From Stutzerimonas urumqiensis (GTDB lineage Bacteria; Pseudomonadota; Gammaproteobacteria; Pseudomonadales; Pseudomonadaceae): a stretch of 34,793 nt of DNA. The translations under genes were made by a program, and so were the position numbers. This document shows, in pieces, positions 16,280-24,671 of the stretch (positions are counted from its first letter, which is position 1; each line of letters begins with the position of its first letter). Under the pieces are notes generated by a model, which searched no databases, was not told the origin of the DNA, and was given only the letters and a program-made list of their open reading frames with translations. The stretch lies in contig NZ_RBZQ01000013.1 of assembly GCF_003640395.1 (NCBI RefSeq), positions 1 to 34,793 on the forward strand. Reading direction: 5' to 3'.

Positions 16280-17584
16280 TTACGCCTTGCGGTGTACCGA
16301 AACGCCGGCGGCGTAGGTTTCCTTCACTGTGCGGTCGTCGCCGAGGATCATCAGGGCGAAGAGGCGCTCCTCCAGGCTGCGCGCCTGGCGCAGACGGTAG
16401 TCGATCAGCGGCGTGGCCTTGTAGTCCAGCACCACGAAGTCCGCATCCTTGCCCGGTTGCAGGTTGCCGATCCGGTCGTCCAGGTAGAGCGCGCGGGCGC
16501 CGCCGAGGGTGGCGAGGTAGAGCGATTTGAACGGGTCCAGCTTCTTGCCCTGCAACTGCATCACCTTGTAGGCCTCGTTCAGCGATTGCAGTTGGGAGAA
16601 GCTGGTGCCGGCACCGACGTCGGTGCCCAGGCCGACGCGCACGCCGAAGCCTTCGACCTTCTCCAGGTCGAACAGCCCGCTGCCCAGGAACAGGTTGGAC
16701 GTGGGGCAGAAGGCGACCGCCGAGCCGGTCTCGCCGAGGCGTTTGCATTCGTCGTCGCACAGGTGCACGCCGTGGGCGAACACCGAGCGCGCGCCGATCA
16801 GGTCATGATGGTCGTAGACGTCCAGATAGCCCTTGCGCTCGGGGAACAGCTCGCGCACCCACTCGATCTCCTTGCGGTTCTCGGACAGGTGGGTGTGCAT
16901 GTAGAGGTCCGGGTATTCCTTGAACAGCTTGCCGGCCAGCGCCAGTTGCTCCGGCGTGCTGGTCGGCGCGAAGCGCGGGGTGACGGCGTAGTGCAGGCGG
17001 CCCTTGCCATGCCAGCGCTCGATCAGCGCCTTGCTGTCGGCGTAGCCGGATTCGGCGGTGTCGGTGAGGTAATCCGGCGCGTTGCGGTCCATCAGCACCT
17101 TGCCGGCGATCATCCGCAGGTTGCGCTTGTGCGCCTGCTCGAAGAAGGCGTCCACCGATTCCTTGTGCACGCTGCCGAACACCAGTGCGGTGGTGGTGCC
17201 GTTGCGCAGCAGTTCGCGCAGGAACACCTCGGCGACCTCGCTGGCGTGGGCCTTGTCGGCGAAGGCGCGCTCGGTGGGGAAGGTGTAGGTGTTGAGCCAG
17301 TCCAGAAGCTGTTCGCCATAGGACGCGATCATGCCGGTCTGCGGGTAATGGATATGGGTGTCGATGAAGCCGGGGGTGATCAGCGCGTCCTTGTACTCGA
17401 TCACCTCGGTGCCGGCCGGCAGGGTGGGCAGCAGTTCGCTGGCGGCGCCGATACGCGCGACCTTGCCAGCCTCGACGACCAGCAGGCCGTCTTCGAAGTA
17501 TTCATGGGACGCCTCGATGCCCACGTCGCGCGGGTTGGCGAGGCAGTGGAGCAGGGCGGCACGGTAGGCTTTGGCTTGGGACAT
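16280..17584 (-). CDS. guaD: Guanine deaminase
   Basis: A 434-residue zinc amidohydrolase that deaminates guanine to xanthine. Metal and catalytic motifs: PGFIDTHIHYPQ (H77, H79), MHTHLSE (H230/H232, E235), HGVHLCDDE (H271/H274) and GLGTDVGAG (D322). CPTSNLFLGSGLF is the guanine-recognition stretch typical of GuaD. It is the last gene of the xdhA-xdhB-xdhC-guaD run on the minus strand, so guanine breakdown and xanthine oxidation are made together. Its final ~75 bases are repeated twice downstream in degraded form. The 168-base gap to xdhC carries a REP element. Confidence 0.96.
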   Translation of the reverse strand: MSQAKAYRAALLHCLANPRDVGIEASHEYFEDGLLVVEAGKVARIGAASELLPTLPAGTEVIEYKDALITPGFIDTHIHYPQTGMIASYGEQLLDWLNTYTFPTERAFADKAHASEVAEVFLRELLRNGTTTALVFGSVHKESVDAFFEQAHKRNLRMIAGKVLMDRNAPDYLTDTAESGYADSKALIERWHGKGRLHYAVTPRFAPTSTPEQLALAGKLFKEYPDLYMHTHLSENRKEIEWVRELFPERKGYLDVYDHHDLIGARSVFAHGVHLCDDECKRLGETGSAVAFCPTSNLFLGSGLFDLEKVEGFGVRVGLGTDVGAGTSFSQLQSLNEAYKVMQLQGKKLDPFKSLYLATLGGARALYLDDRIGNLQPGKDADFVVLDYKATPLIDYRLRQARSLEERLFALMILGDDRTVKETYAAGVSVHRKA

Positions 17585-17652
17585 GAAGATTTCTCGAAGC
17601 TCGTTATGTGTGGGTTGCGCGACGAAGTCGGGACGTGCGGAAACGCTTCGGC

Positions 17653-17714
17653 TGTAAGAGCCAGCTTGCTGGCGAAGCGTTAGCGCGAATCCATTCGCGA
17701 GTTTCGCTCCTACG
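17653..17714. repeat. REP inverted repeat between guaD and xdhC
   Basis: TGTAAGAGCCAGCTTGCTGG at one end and TTTCGCTCCTAC at the other form an imperfect inverted pair inside the xdh-guaD operon. Confidence 0.75.
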
Positions 17715-17752
17715 CCAGGGTCACTCGCCGCGAGTCGATGTCTGGATGCCGT

Positions 17753-18607
17753 TCAGCCCGCCTGCGATCGCCGTGATGCGGGCACCAGCATCGGCACCGG
17801 TTTTTCGCCGTCCTGGGCGTTCTCTCCGCTCTTTTCACCGAAATGCGCGTTGTAGGTGGCGATCACTTCGCCGACGATGGACACGGCGATCTCCACCGGC
17901 AGCTTGCCCTTCACCTCGGCGATGCCCATCGGGCAGCGCATGCGCTGTACGGTCTCGGGCTGGAAGCCGCGATCGCGCAGGCGGTGTTCGAACTTGGCGC
18001 GCTTGCTCTTCGAACCGATCAGGCCGTAGTAGGTGAAGTCGTTGCGTTCGAGGATGGCGGCCGTCAGCTCGAGATCGAGCTGGTGATTGTGCGTCATCAC
18101 GATGAAGTAGCTGCCCGCGGGCATCTCGCTGACCTCATCGACCACGTCCTCGCTGACCACCTTGTGCACGCCGCGCGGGAGCTGCTCGGGGAATTCGCTC
18201 TCCCGCGAGTCGATCCAGCGGACCTTGCACGGCAGGCTGGCGAGCAGCGGCACCAGCGCGCGCCCGACGTGCCCGGCGCCGAACACGGCGATCTGCGCCT
18301 GCGGCTGGCCCATCGGCTCGAACAACACCACCGTCGCGCCGCCACAGCACTGGCCGAGGCTGGCGCCCAGCGAGAAGCGCTCGAGGCGGGTTTCGCGGAT
18401 GCGGTTCTCCAGCATGTCGCGGGCGATCTGCTGGACCTTGTACTCCAGGTGGCCGCCGCCGATGGTGTCGTACAGGCGGGTGCGACTGACCACCATCTTC
18501 GAGCCGGCGTTGCGCGGCGTGGAGCCGCGCTCCTCGACGATGGTGACCAGGACGCAGGGTTCGCCCTGTTGCTGCAGCTCGGCGAGGGCATCGATCCAGG
18601 TGTTCAT
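17753..18607 (-). CDS. xdhC: Xanthine dehydrogenase accessory protein XdhC
   Basis: A 284-residue cytoplasmic chaperone that binds molybdenum cofactor, promotes its sulfuration and inserts it into XdhB. The N-terminal XdhC/CoxI domain has ERGSTPRNAGSKMVV and the conserved cysteine-containing GQCCGGATVVLFEP. The C-terminal part has a Rossmann-like fold (QIAVFGAGHVGRAL) and the family's THNHQLDLELTAAIL and YYGLIGSKSKRAKFEHRL. The start at 18607 is supported by GGAGA seven bases upstream; the longer in-frame reading has no such site. The last ~30 residues are low complexity. It follows xdhB after a 215-base gap filled by a REP pair. Confidence 0.94.
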   Translation of the reverse strand: MNTWIDALAELQQQGEPCVLVTIVEERGSTPRNAGSKMVVSRTRLYDTIGGGHLEYKVQQIARDMLENRIRETRLERFSLGASLGQCCGGATVVLFEPMGQPQAQIAVFGAGHVGRALVPLLASLPCKVRWIDSRESEFPEQLPRGVHKVVSEDVVDEVSEMPAGSYFIVMTHNHQLDLELTAAILERNDFTYYGLIGSKSKRAKFEHRLRDRGFQPETVQRMRCPMGIAEVKGKLPVEIAVSIVGEVIATYNAHFGEKSGENAQDGEKPVPMLVPASRRSQAG

Positions 18608-18706
18608 CTCGGTTCTCCGATGCCCGGTGGGCATGCAATTTTTTCCAGTGCAGGCGCTAACGCGTCCGGTCATTACCGTGATACGGCCCTTTGGGGCGCG
18701 TCTTCA

Positions 18707-18795
18707 GAGCTTCGCGAGCAAGCTCGCTCCTACGGGTTGGCGCTGCGGTTGTGGGCGATCCCGTACCTGTAGGAGCCAGCTTGCTGGCGAAGCTC
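18707..18795. repeat. Inverted REP pair between xdhC and xdhB
   Basis: A 27-base arm (18707-18733, ending GCTCGCTCCTAC) and its near-perfect reverse complement (18769-18795, starting GTAGGAGCCAGC) match at 25 of 27 positions across a 35-base centre. This is the BIME-type arrangement of Pseudomonas REPs, placed within an operon. Confidence 0.85.
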
Positions 18796-18822
18796 TTCGC
18801 CTTGGCATCTCGCTGGCACGCG

Positions 18823-21219
18823 TCAGTGCTCGACTTCCACCGTACGCTCCACCGCTGCGGCAGCCACCTTCAGCTTGCGCATCTGCTCGACGCCCCAGAG
18901 CACCCGTTCCGGCGTCGCCGGCGCGTCGATTTTTGGCTGCACCCGGTAGTCGGCGAGGCTCGCCACCGCGTCCTTGATGGCGCACCAGACCGAGATGCCG
19001 AGCATGAACGGCGGCTCGCCGACGGCCTTGGAATGGAACACCGTGTCTTCGGGGTTCTTGCGGTTCTCCACCAGCTTGACGCGCAGATCCAGCGGCATGT
19101 CCGCCACGGCCGGGATCTTGTAGCTCGCCGGGCCCGAGGTCATCAGCTTGCCCTTGGCGTTCCACACCAGTTCTTCCATGGTCAGCCAGCCCATGCCCTG
19201 GACGAAGCCGCCTTCCACCTGGCCGATGTCGATGGCCGGGTTCAGCGAGGCGCCGACGTCATGCAGGATGTCGCTGCGCAGCATCTTGTACTCGCCGGTC
19301 AGGGTATCGACGATCACCTCCGAGCAGGCGGCGCCGTAGGCGTAGTAGTAGAACGGCCGGCCGCGTGCCTTGTCGCGGTCGTAGTAGATCTTCGGCGTGC
19401 GGTAGAAGCCCGTGGACGACAGCGACACCTGGCCGAAGTAGGCCTGCTGGATCAAGGTCTCGAAGCTGACGAACTGGTCACGGATGCGAACCTGGCTGTT
19501 CTTGAACTCGACGTCTTCCTCGGTGACGTTCCAGTGCCGCGCGGCGAACTCGACCAGCCGCTGCTTGATCGTCTGCGCCGCATTCTGCGCCGCCTTGCCG
19601 TTGAGGTCGGCACCGCTGCTCGCCGCGGTCGGCGAGGTGTTGGGCACCTTGTCGGTGTTGGTCGCGGTGATCTGGATGCGATCGATGTCGACCTGGAACA
19701 CCTCGGCCACCACCTGCGCGACCTTCACGTGCAGGCCCTGGCCCATCTCGGTGCCGCCGTGGTTCAGGTGGATGCTGCCGTCGGTGTAGACGTGCACCAG
19801 CGCGCCGGCCTGGTTGAGGAAGCTCGCCGTGAAGCTGATGCCGAACTTCACCGGCGTCAGCGCGAGGCCCTTCTTCAATACCGGACTCTTTTCGTTGAAC
19901 GCGCGAATCTCGGCACGGCGCCTGGCGTACTCGGCGCTGGCCTCGAGTTCGGCGGTCATCTCCTCGAGCATGTTGTGCTCGACGGTCTGGTAGTAGTGGG
20001 TGACGTTACGGTCGTGCTTGCCGTAGTAGTTGGCCTTGCGCACCTCGAGCGGGTCCTTGCCGAGATGACGGGCGATGGCGTCCATGATCTCTTCGATCGC
20101 GACCATCCCCTGCGGGCCGCCGAAGCCGCGGTAGGCGGTGTTCGAGGCGGTGTTGGTCTTGCAGCGGTGGCCGTGGATCAGCGCGTCGCCGAGGTAGTAG
20201 GCGTTGTCGGAATGGAACATCGCGCGGTCGACGATCGAGCCGGAGAGGTCCGGCGAATAGCCGCAGTTGCCGGCCAGGTCCATGCGCACGCCCTGCAGGC
20301 GACCGCTGTCGTCGAAGCCAACCTCGTACTCGACGTAGAACGGGTGGCGCTTGCCGGTCATGGTCATGTCTTCCATGCGCGGCAGGCGCATCTTGGTCGG
20401 CCGGCCGGTCAGGCGGGCGATGACCGCGCACAGGCAGGCGGGGCCGGCGGCCTGGGTCTCCTTGCCGCCGAAGCCGCCGCCCATGCGGCGCATGTCGATG
20501 ACGATCTTGTTCATCGGCACGCCGAGCACCTCGGCGACCAGCTTCTGCACCTCGGTGGGGTTCTGCGTCGAGGTGTAGACGATCATGCCGCCGTCCTCGG
20601 TGGGCATCACCGAGGAAACTTGGGTTTCCAGATAGAAGTGTTCCTGCCCGCCGATATGCAGCGAGCCGGTCAGCCGGCGCGGCGCTGCGGCCAGGGCCGC
20701 CTCGGCGTCGCCGCGCTGGTGGGTGTGGCTGTCGAGTACGAAGTGCTTCTTGCGCAGGGCATCGACCACGTCGAGCACCGGCTCCAGGTCTTCGTATTCG
20801 ATGATCGCGGCCATGGCCGCCTTGCGCGCGGTTTCCAGGCTGTCGGCGGCGACCGCGATCACCGGCTGGCCGATGAACTCGACCTTGCCGTCGGCGAGCA
20901 ACGGGTCACCGGGCGCCACGGCGCCGATGTCCAGCTGGCCCGGCACGTCCTGGCTGGTGATGGCGATGGCGACGCCGGGGATGGCGTAGCAGGGCGTGGT
21001 GTCGATCTTGAGGATGCGCGCGTGGGCGCGGTCGCTCATGCGCGCATAGACGTGCAGCTGGTTGGGGAATTCCAGACGGTCGTCGACGTAGACCGCTTCG
21101 CCGGACACATGCTTGGGCGCGCTGTCGTGCTTGACGCTGCGCCCGACGCCGGTGACGAGGTCCTGCCTGAACAGGGCGGCGATCTCTTCCTGGGTCTTGA
21201 CGATGGCATGGTTAGACAT
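18823..21219 (-). CDS. xdhB: Xanthine dehydrogenase large subunit (molybdopterin binding)
   Basis: A 798-residue molybdenum subunit that hydroxylates hypoxanthine to xanthine and xanthine to urate. Motifs run in order: GQEHFYLE (191-198), MGGGFGGKE (246-254), AYRGFGGPQ (362-370), GGTEMGQGL (488-496) for the molybdopterin, and AVGEPP with the catalytic glutamate at about 735. All active-site motifs are intact, so it should be functional. It starts inside the last eight bases of xdhA, indicating translational coupling, and pairs with XdhA as an (alpha-beta) complex. Length fits the bacterial XdhB type. Confidence 0.97.
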   Translation of the reverse strand: MSNHAIVKTQEEIAALFRQDLVTGVGRSVKHDSAPKHVSGEAVYVDDRLEFPNQLHVYARMSDRAHARILKIDTTPCYAIPGVAIAITSQDVPGQLDIGAVAPGDPLLADGKVEFIGQPVIAVAADSLETARKAAMAAIIEYEDLEPVLDVVDALRKKHFVLDSHTHQRGDAEAALAAAPRRLTGSLHIGGQEHFYLETQVSSVMPTEDGGMIVYTSTQNPTEVQKLVAEVLGVPMNKIVIDMRRMGGGFGGKETQAAGPACLCAVIARLTGRPTKMRLPRMEDMTMTGKRHPFYVEYEVGFDDSGRLQGVRMDLAGNCGYSPDLSGSIVDRAMFHSDNAYYLGDALIHGHRCKTNTASNTAYRGFGGPQGMVAIEEIMDAIARHLGKDPLEVRKANYYGKHDRNVTHYYQTVEHNMLEEMTAELEASAEYARRRAEIRAFNEKSPVLKKGLALTPVKFGISFTASFLNQAGALVHVYTDGSIHLNHGGTEMGQGLHVKVAQVVAEVFQVDIDRIQITATNTDKVPNTSPTAASSGADLNGKAAQNAAQTIKQRLVEFAARHWNVTEEDVEFKNSQVRIRDQFVSFETLIQQAYFGQVSLSSTGFYRTPKIYYDRDKARGRPFYYYAYGAACSEVIVDTLTGEYKMLRSDILHDVGASLNPAIDIGQVEGGFVQGMGWLTMEELVWNAKGKLMTSGPASYKIPAVADMPLDLRVKLVENRKNPEDTVFHSKAVGEPPFMLGISVWCAIKDAVASLADYRVQPKIDAPATPERVLWGVEQMRKLKVAAAAVERTVEVEH

Positions 21220-22663
21220 AGGCGGTGACCCTCGTTTCGTAGGCCGGCGCTTGCAGCTCGAGGAAGCACTTGCGCAGCAGGTTCTGGGCGGTCAGCAGGC
21301 GGTATTCGCGGCTGGCGCGGAAATCGGTGAGCGGGGTGAAGTCCTGGGCCAGCGCTTCGCAGGCTTCCTCGATCACACCCGGGTACCAGGGCGCACCGGT
21401 CAGCGCCTGCTCGCAGGCCGCCGCGCGCTTGGGAATCGCGGCCATGCCGCCAAAGGCGATGCGCGCGCTCTGCACGGTGCCGTCTTCCACCACCAGGTTG
21501 AACGCGGCGCACACCGCCGAGATGTCGTCGTCCAGTCGCTTGGACACCTTGTAGGCGCGGAACGCCTGGTTGCCGCGCGGACGCGGGACGATGATCTTCT
21601 CGATGAACTCGCCTTCCTGGCGGGCGGTGACCTTGTAGTCGATGAAATAGTCTTCCAGCGCCAGCGTCCGCACGGCCTTGCCCTGGCGCAGCACGATCTG
21701 CGCGCCGAGGGCGATCAGCAGCGGCGGCGAGTCGCCGATCGGCGAGGCGTTGCCGATGTTGCCGCCGAGGGTGCCCTGGTTGCGGATCTGCAGAGAGGCG
21801 AAGCGATGCAGCAGCTCGCCGAAATCCGGGTAATCGGCGGCCAGCGCGGCGTAGCAGTCGGTCAGCGGCGTGGCGGCGCCGATCTCGATGGCCTCGTCCG
21901 TGACCACCACCTGCTTCATCTCTTCGACGTGGCCGACGTAGATCATCACCGGCAGTTCGCGGTGGAACTGGGTGACTTCCAGCGCCAGGTCGGTGCCACC
22001 GGCGAGCAGGCGGGCCTGCGGATTGGCGGCGTAGAGGTCGGCCAGGTCGGCCACGGTCAGCGGCAGCAGGCAGCGCTTGTCGCCGCTGTTCAGTTCGGCG
22101 GTCTCGCGCGGGGCGATGCCCTTGAGGCGCTCGACGGTTTCAGCCTCGGTGGCGTCGAATTGGTCTGGCTGCTTCTGGCAGCAGGACTGCTCGGCGGCAT
22201 CGAGGATCGGACGGTAACCGGTGCAGCGGCACAGGTTGCCGGCCAGCGCCTCGTGGGCCTGGGCCTTGTCTGCCGTCTCGGCATTCTTTTGCAGCGCGAA
22301 CAGGCTCATCACGAAGCCCGGCGTGCAGAAGCCGCACTGCGAACCGTGGCAATCGACCATCGCCTGCTGCACCTGATGCAGCTGGGCGTTGTGCTTGAGG
22401 TCTTCGACGGTGACCAACTGCTTGCCGTGCAGCGACGAGACGAACGTCAGGCAGGAGTTCAGGGTGCGATAGCGGATGCGTTCGGCGCCGGCCGGGCCGG
22501 TCAACTCGCCCACCACCACGGTGCAGGCACCGCAGTCGCCGGAGGCGCAACCCTCCTTGGTTCCGGTTTTGCCGACGTGCTCGCGCAGATAGTTGAGCAC
22601 CGTGACATTGGGATCGAGCGACTGCTCGGTGCGCAGCTCTCGATTGAGTAGAAACTGGATCAC
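21212..22663 (-). CDS. xdhA: Xanthine dehydrogenase small subunit (2Fe-2S, FAD)
   Basis: A 483-residue subunit that carries electrons from the Mo site to NAD+. The N-terminal ferredoxin domain has C39-x4-C44-x2-C47 and C71 (GCASGDCGAC). A second [2Fe-2S] domain has C110-x2-C113 and C145-x-C147 (HGSQCGFC, NLCRCTGYRP). The FAD domain follows, with LLAGGTDLALEV (219-230) and TLGGNIGNASPIGDSPP. The start is GTG at 22663 with GGAGGT six bases upstream. It is the first gene of xdhA-xdhB-xdhC-guaD. The promoter has its own tandem operator, unlike the rest of the cluster. Confidence 0.97.
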   Translation of the reverse strand: MIQFLLNRELRTEQSLDPNVTVLNYLREHVGKTGTKEGCASGDCGACTVVVGELTGPAGAERIRYRTLNSCLTFVSSLHGKQLVTVEDLKHNAQLHQVQQAMVDCHGSQCGFCTPGFVMSLFALQKNAETADKAQAHEALAGNLCRCTGYRPILDAAEQSCCQKQPDQFDATEAETVERLKGIAPRETAELNSGDKRCLLPLTVADLADLYAANPQARLLAGGTDLALEVTQFHRELPVMIYVGHVEEMKQVVVTDEAIEIGAATPLTDCYAALAADYPDFGELLHRFASLQIRNQGTLGGNIGNASPIGDSPPLLIALGAQIVLRQGKAVRTLALEDYFIDYKVTARQEGEFIEKIIVPRPRGNQAFRAYKVSKRLDDDISAVCAAFNLVVEDGTVQSARIAFGGMAAIPKRAAACEQALTGAPWYPGVIEEACEALAQDFTPLTDFRASREYRLLTAQNLLRKCFLELQAPAYETRVTAYV

Positions 22664-22710
22664 GGAAGGACCTCCGGTTCTTGTTATTGGCGCAGGACTG
22701 CCTGGATCGA

Positions 22711-22762
22711 AAATTAGCCGTATCTGACTTTTCGGTCAACAAAAAACTGACCCAGAAGTCAG
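22711..22762 (-). promoter_or_regulatory. xdhA promoter with two tandem inverted repeats
   Basis: On the minus strand TTGACC (22734-22739) and TAATTT (22711-22716) are 17 bases apart. Two inverted repeats of one design lie here: CTGAC-N6-GTCAA (22724-22739, covering the -35) and CTGAC-N6-GTCAG (22747-22762). Their centres are 23 bases apart. TTGTnnACAA is absent. The rest of the 357-base gap to the next gene (22763-23020) holds no gene or other clear element. Confidence 0.68.
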
Positions 22763-23020
22763 CGAAGCGATCCAGCGTCGTGTCGTCGCAGCCGAACGAG
22801 CCGCGGGTGCTTCTCGAGCGGGCCCTTGTAAAAACGTAGCGAGCGCCGATCGGGAATGCAGCCTGATCCAGCGCAGGGGCTTTCACACCGCCTGCAAGGC
22901 CCGGTTTTTCGCGCGCTCGTGGGCTGCCGGCCGCAGGCGGCACCGTCGATCTGGCCGCAGGGTCGACAGCGGATTTTTGCCGGCTCGAACGACGTCGGAA
23001 CATAAACGGCGGAGGTTGCG

Positions 23021-24109
23021 ATGCGGGCGGTCCTGAAAGAAGAGCGGTTTCTCCTGCTGGCGCTGGTGGCAGCGCTGGTCGCCTATGCGACCGAGGACAG
23101 CCTGCTGCACGGCGGACGCCTGGTGGCGCTGATCGCCACCGGTCTGCTGATCGGAATGATCGTGCTGGCCTCGGTGCGCGTCGCCCACCATGCCGAGGTG
23201 CTGGCCGAGAAGGTCGGCGACCCCTACGGAACCATGATCCTCACGCTCTCGGCGGTGCTCGTCGAGGTGGTCATCCTGGGCATCATGCTGACCCACCATC
23301 CCGCCCCGACGCTGGTACGCGACACCATCTACGCCGCGGTAATGCTCGACCTCAACGGCATCCTTGGTCTCGCGGCGCTGATGGGCGGGCTGCGGCATGG
23401 CGAGCAGGCCTACAACGACGATTCTGCGCGAACCTACAGCGTGATGATCCTGACCGCGATGGGTGTGTCGATGGTCGTGCCCGAGTTCGTCCCGCGCGAG
23501 GATTGGCGGCTGTACTCGGCCTTCACCATCGGCGCGATGGTGCTGCTGTACGGCGTGTTCCTGCGGATGCAGGTCGGTGCGCACAGTTATTTCTTCAGCT
23601 ACAGCTACCCGGAAAAGCGTCGCAAGGCCGGTGCCGAGCCCGCCCCTCGGGGCGAAAGCCGCAAGCGTTCGATCCTGCTGCTCTGCGCCGGCGTGGTGCT
23701 GATCGGCGCGCTGGCCGAAGTCATGTCCAAGACGCTCGGCGCCGGCCTGGCCGGCAGCGGCGCGCCGCCGATGGTGGCCGCCCTGGTGGTGGCGGCAATC
23801 TCCGCGAGTCCCGAGATCCTCACCGCGCTGCGTGCCGCGCTGGCCAACCGGATGCAGTCGGTGGTCAACATCGCGTTGGGTGCGTCGCTATCGACCGTGA
23901 TCCTGACGGTGCCGGTGATGGAGGCGCTGGCGCTGTATAGTGACCAGCCGCTGCGCATGGGCATGACCCCCGTGCAGACCGTGATGGTCTTCATCACGCT
24001 GATCGTGGCGGCCATCAACCTGAACGACGGCGAAACCAACGCGATCGAGGGCATGACCCACTTCGTGCTGTTCGCCACCTTCATCATGCTGTCGCTGATC
24101 GGGCTGTGA
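23021..24109 (+). CDS. chaA: ChaA-like Ca2+(Na+):H+ antiporter
   Basis: A 362-residue inner membrane exchanger of the CaCA superfamily, with about eleven hydrophobic segments. Both alpha repeats are visible: GDPYGTMILTLSAVLVEVVI (about 67-86, with the ion-binding glutamate) and the ASPEILTALRAALANRMQS repeat in the second half. The break between halves has a charged loop (EKRRKAGAEPAPRGESRKR). A strong GGAGG precedes the ATG. It is divergent from xdhA and overlaps the next gene's possible GTG start. Its function in this place is not obvious; Ca2+ or Na+ extrusion is the family role. Confidence 0.85.
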   Translation: MRAVLKEERFLLLALVAALVAYATEDSLLHGGRLVALIATGLLIGMIVLASVRVAHHAEVLAEKVGDPYGTMILTLSAVLVEVVILGIMLTHHPAPTLVRDTIYAAVMLDLNGILGLAALMGGLRHGEQAYNDDSARTYSVMILTAMGVSMVVPEFVPREDWRLYSAFTIGAMVLLYGVFLRMQVGAHSYFFSYSYPEKRRKAGAEPAPRGESRKRSILLLCAGVVLIGALAEVMSKTLGAGLAGSGAPPMVAALVVAAISASPEILTALRAALANRMQSVVNIALGASLSTVILTVPVMEALALYSDQPLRMGMTPVQTVMVFITLIVAAINLNDGETNAIEGMTHFVLFATFIMLSLIGL

Positions 24110-24138
24110 CGCCGCGATCGGCGGCCCGGACGGACTTC

Positions 24139-24651
24139 ATGGACGTACGCATCTACCTCGCCGGCCCCGGCGTGTTCCGCCCCGATGCGCTCAAGCACGG
24201 CGAGCGGCTCAAGGCGCTGTGCGCCGAATTCGGCTTCACCGGTCTCTATCCGCTGGACAAACAGGTGCCTGCGCCCATCACCGAACCCCGGTCGCAGGCG
24301 GCCTGGATCTACCAGGCCAATCTCGAATTGCTCGAGCAGGCTGACGCGGTGATCGCCGACCTGAATTTTTTCCGTGGCGGCGAGCCGGACAGCGGCACCA
24401 GCTTCGAAGTGGGCTACGCCGTGGCGCGTGGCAAGCCGGTGGTCGGGTATCTCGATGGCGAGGGCAGTTATGCCGAACGCCTGCGCCGGCAGCACGGGCA
24501 CCTCTGTGGTCAGCCGGGCTTCGACTGCGACGGCCTGCATCTCGAAGCCTTCGACCTGCCGCTGAACCTGATGCTGGCGGTCCCGGCCGAGGTCGTCGTC
24601 GGCACCGCCCGCGAGGCGCTGCAACGCCTGGCCCAGGGCCTTTCGCGCTGA
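24139..24651 (+). CDS. Nucleoside 2-deoxyribosyltransferase family protein
   Basis: A 170-residue protein of the nucleoside 2-deoxyribosyltransferase fold. MDVRIYLAGPGVFRPDA gives the N-terminal substrate loop, and PDSGTSFEVGYAVARGKPVV holds the expected nucleophilic glutamate (in SFEVGYA). Family members swap or hydrolyse the base of 2'-deoxynucleosides. The start is taken at 24139 because it fits the family N-terminus. An in-frame GTG at 24106 overlaps the chaA stop and would add 11 residues, so co-translation with chaA is possible. Placed between xdh and 8-oxoguanine deaminase, it could release purine bases (including oxidised ones) from deoxynucleosides; this is inference. Confidence 0.82.
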   Translation: MDVRIYLAGPGVFRPDALKHGERLKALCAEFGFTGLYPLDKQVPAPITEPRSQAAWIYQANLELLEQADAVIADLNFFRGGEPDSGTSFEVGYAVARGKPVVGYLDGEGSYAERLRRQHGHLCGQPGFDCDGLHLEAFDLPLNLMLAVPAEVVVGTAREALQRLAQGLSR

Positions 24652-24671
24652 AATACGGAGCCGTGCTGGCG

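Larger units (their letters stand above)
15659..16345. repeat. Three tandem units derived from the guaD tail and downstream DNA
   Basis: Units begin with GGCGGGTTGTTCG at about 15669, 15893 and 16130 (periods 224 and 237). Each contains, in order, a GCGGGTTGTTCG(C/T)TGCGCTCCTG block, the palindrome TAGGGTGGATGGCCGAAGCC, a GTGGAAAATCGC...TTTTCCACC inverted repeat, and a sequence matching the 3' end of guaD. The third unit ends in the real guaD 3' end; the first two end in degraded copies. The gap 15635-16279 contains no other gene. Units 1 and 2 are far more alike than either is to unit 3. Confidence 0.85.

Noticed and set aside
15659..16345. Possible CRISPR array because of tandem repetition
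   Set aside because: Units are over 200 bases with no short spacers, and they contain guaD coding remnants and common Pseudomonas palindromes.
18691..21228. A long open frame antisense to xdhB (845 residues)
   Set aside because: The opposite strand encodes all XdhB active-site motifs; the antisense protein is V/A/G/H-rich and has none.
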